Assembly: GCA_003194525.1 (NCBI GenBank)
Contig: NBIV01000364.1
Location: 1-52,091, forward strand
DNA: 52,091 nucleotides
Direction: 5' to 3'
Source of the DNA: Gracilariopsis chorda
Taxonomy: Eukaryota; Rhodophyta; Florideophyceae; Gracilariales; Gracilariaceae
Below, one piece after another: positions 51,209-52,091 of this stretch. Both the position numbers and the translations under genes were made by a program. How positions within the stretch are numbered: position 1 is the stretch's first letter; each line of letters begins with the position of its first letter. Below the pieces are notes generated by a model that searched no databases, was not told the DNA's origin, and worked only from the letters and a program-made list of their open reading frames with translations.

Positions 51209-52091
51209 TGTGAGTGTCATGTTGCACGTTGTCACGACACCGGACGATGACAGTCCTTTTTGTACCCTTGTTCACTGGAGTGCGGGTCAGAAATGGAATC
51301 GTAGCTCGAGAGTACCAGCACAGGCGTTGCAATGCCAATGTAGTAACCAGAAACAAACTGCGTCAAATAACCAATGTATTACGTAGCAAAGGAACCAGGT
51401 AGTGATTGTATAACAAGCGAACAAGCTTGGGACAATGTAGCGAAGAGACTGCACCAGCGGATAACCTACGCGATCAAAACCTTAGATCTAGCGTAGTGCT
51501 GATGACCACTCCTGATATAGCACCACGGCCAACACGCACGATCAAGACTTTAGGTCTAGTATGCGGCCGAAGTGCACCGTGCCACAGATGAGCCCAAACA
51601 AGGGCGGTGTTAGTAAAAGCACGTGTAAAGGTGCGGGAGACCAAGTGTAAAGGTGCGGGAGACCAAGCCGCACCAAGTGAAAGAGTAGATGGGGAAAAGT
51701 GTGGTTGATGGCAGGGAGGAGCAGACTGCTCTAAGAGAAGGTGGGGGTTGCCGAAGAGAGGAGAAGTGGTCTGGCCCGAGTTGGCTTAGAGGCCACCGAA
51801 CTCGGGCTTTTATAGACAATCGTTCTATATGAATACCCTCTAGTTTCGCATACTAGGTTTAAGTAACAACTCATAACAATCGGTCATGGGACACTTCCTC
51901 GCCATGACGGACCAGTTTGGCGAAAGGCATTGTACCTCCTAGGGTATTTCTGAGTCTATATAGTACGTTGTTCCCGCACCAGATGATTCCAGCAACATTG
52001 TTCCAACCACTCCACTATGCCTAAACATCCACGTCCGAATGTCACCAGGCTTGTTCGAGAGATATCCGACGATTCGTCCCGGAACCACCTT
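51209..52091 (-). repeat. 5' LTR of the minus-strand Gypsy element, partial
   Basis: Matches 42253-43117. Differences seen: a 22-bp tandem duplication at 51623-51666, loss of one ATG triplet near 51588, and several single-base indels or substitutions (near 51327, 51347, 51745 and 52079). The last lies in the antisense ORF and shifts its frame. Confidence 0.92.
52017..52091 (+). pseudogene. Second copy of the LTR antisense ORF, cut by window edge and frameshifted
   Basis: Starts at the equivalent ATG and matches the first codons of the 43040 copy. CGTCCCCGG of the left copy is CGTCCCGG here, a one-base loss that breaks the frame. The rest is outside the window. Confidence 0.75.

Larger units (their letters stand above)
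42253..52091 (-). mobile_element. Ty3/Gypsy LTR retrotransposon on the minus strand, right LTR cut by window edge
   Basis: Two near-identical direct repeats start TGTGAGTGTCATG at 42253 and 51209. Between them, on the minus strand, are gag, CCHC knuckles, protease, reverse transcriptase, RNase H and integrase in Ty3/Gypsy order. A primer site touches the right LTR (51191-51208) and a purine tract (minus strand, 44638-44650) touches the left LTR. The left edge falls inside the hAT target duplication. The coding region has several single-base frame changes and one clear in-frame stop, although the LTRs differ only slightly. Confidence 0.9.

Noticed and set aside
51191..51317. Self-priming (Tf1-like) reverse transcription in the minus-strand Gypsy element
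   Set aside because: The repeated 13-mer is in the same orientation at both places apart from the CTCGAG palindrome, so it cannot pair as Tf1 self-priming requires.
1..52091. tRNA or rRNA genes
   Set aside because: No cloverleaf-like or conserved rRNA segment was seen by eye. The initiator-tRNA-like string at 31696 is a primer site only, not a gene.

Overview
The window is transposon- and satellite-rich nuclear DNA from a eukaryote. No ordinary host gene, tRNA, rRNA, CRISPR array or bacterial operon was recognised. The best guess is an oomycete. The Copia Gag region and the chromodomain of the first Gypsy element resemble what I recall of oomycete elements, and MULE, hAT, Helitron and long-LTR Gypsy elements are all common there. 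This assignment is an inference (about 0.6); another protist or a red alga is possible.

Layout. (1) 1-20213: one uninterrupted satellite array, already running at the left edge. The monomer is about 324 bp. Most of the array is a higher-order repeat (HOR) of about 2083 bp made of six full monomers plus one shortened monomer of about 139 bp. The last 1.15 kb is a simpler dimeric arrangement. (2) 20214-about 23775: the 3' part of a Ty3/Gypsy chromovirus (integrase C-terminus, proline-rich linker, chromodomain, an antisense ORF, possible 3' LTR), fused abruptly to the satellite. (3) About 24000-24660: a decayed Helitron/Pif1-type helicase. (4) 25740-37774: a Mutator-like element (MULE) with inverted repeat arms of about 260 bp, a C48/ULP1-like protease relic and a broken MULE transposase. 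Its right arm is split by (5) 30917-37739: a complete Ty1/Copia element with apparently identical 779-bp LTRs, a perfect 5-bp target duplication, a half-tRNA-iMet type primer site and an intact 1341-codon gag-pol. (6) 37853-42248: a hAT element with 17-bp inverted repeats, subterminal repeats, a stop-riddled transposase, a nested 370-bp MITE and a WD40-like relic. (7) 42253 to the right edge: a minus-strand Ty3/Gypsy element with an inferred 2.4-kb LTR, inserted inside the target duplication of the hAT. Its LTR carries an antisense ORF with a TATA-like box and an AATAAA signal, and its polymerase has an unusual C-terminal extension.

The order of events can be read from the nesting. MULE and hAT are old and decayed. 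The Copia element is very young and sits in the MULE. The minus-strand Gypsy element is also young by LTR similarity but has several single-base frame breaks. The left half of the satellite shows many one-base indels that the right half lacks, so part of the apparent decay in this window could be unpolished long-read assembly error. A satellite array bordered by nested retroelements fits pericentromeric, centromeric or subtelomeric heterochromatin, but nothing here proves a centromere.
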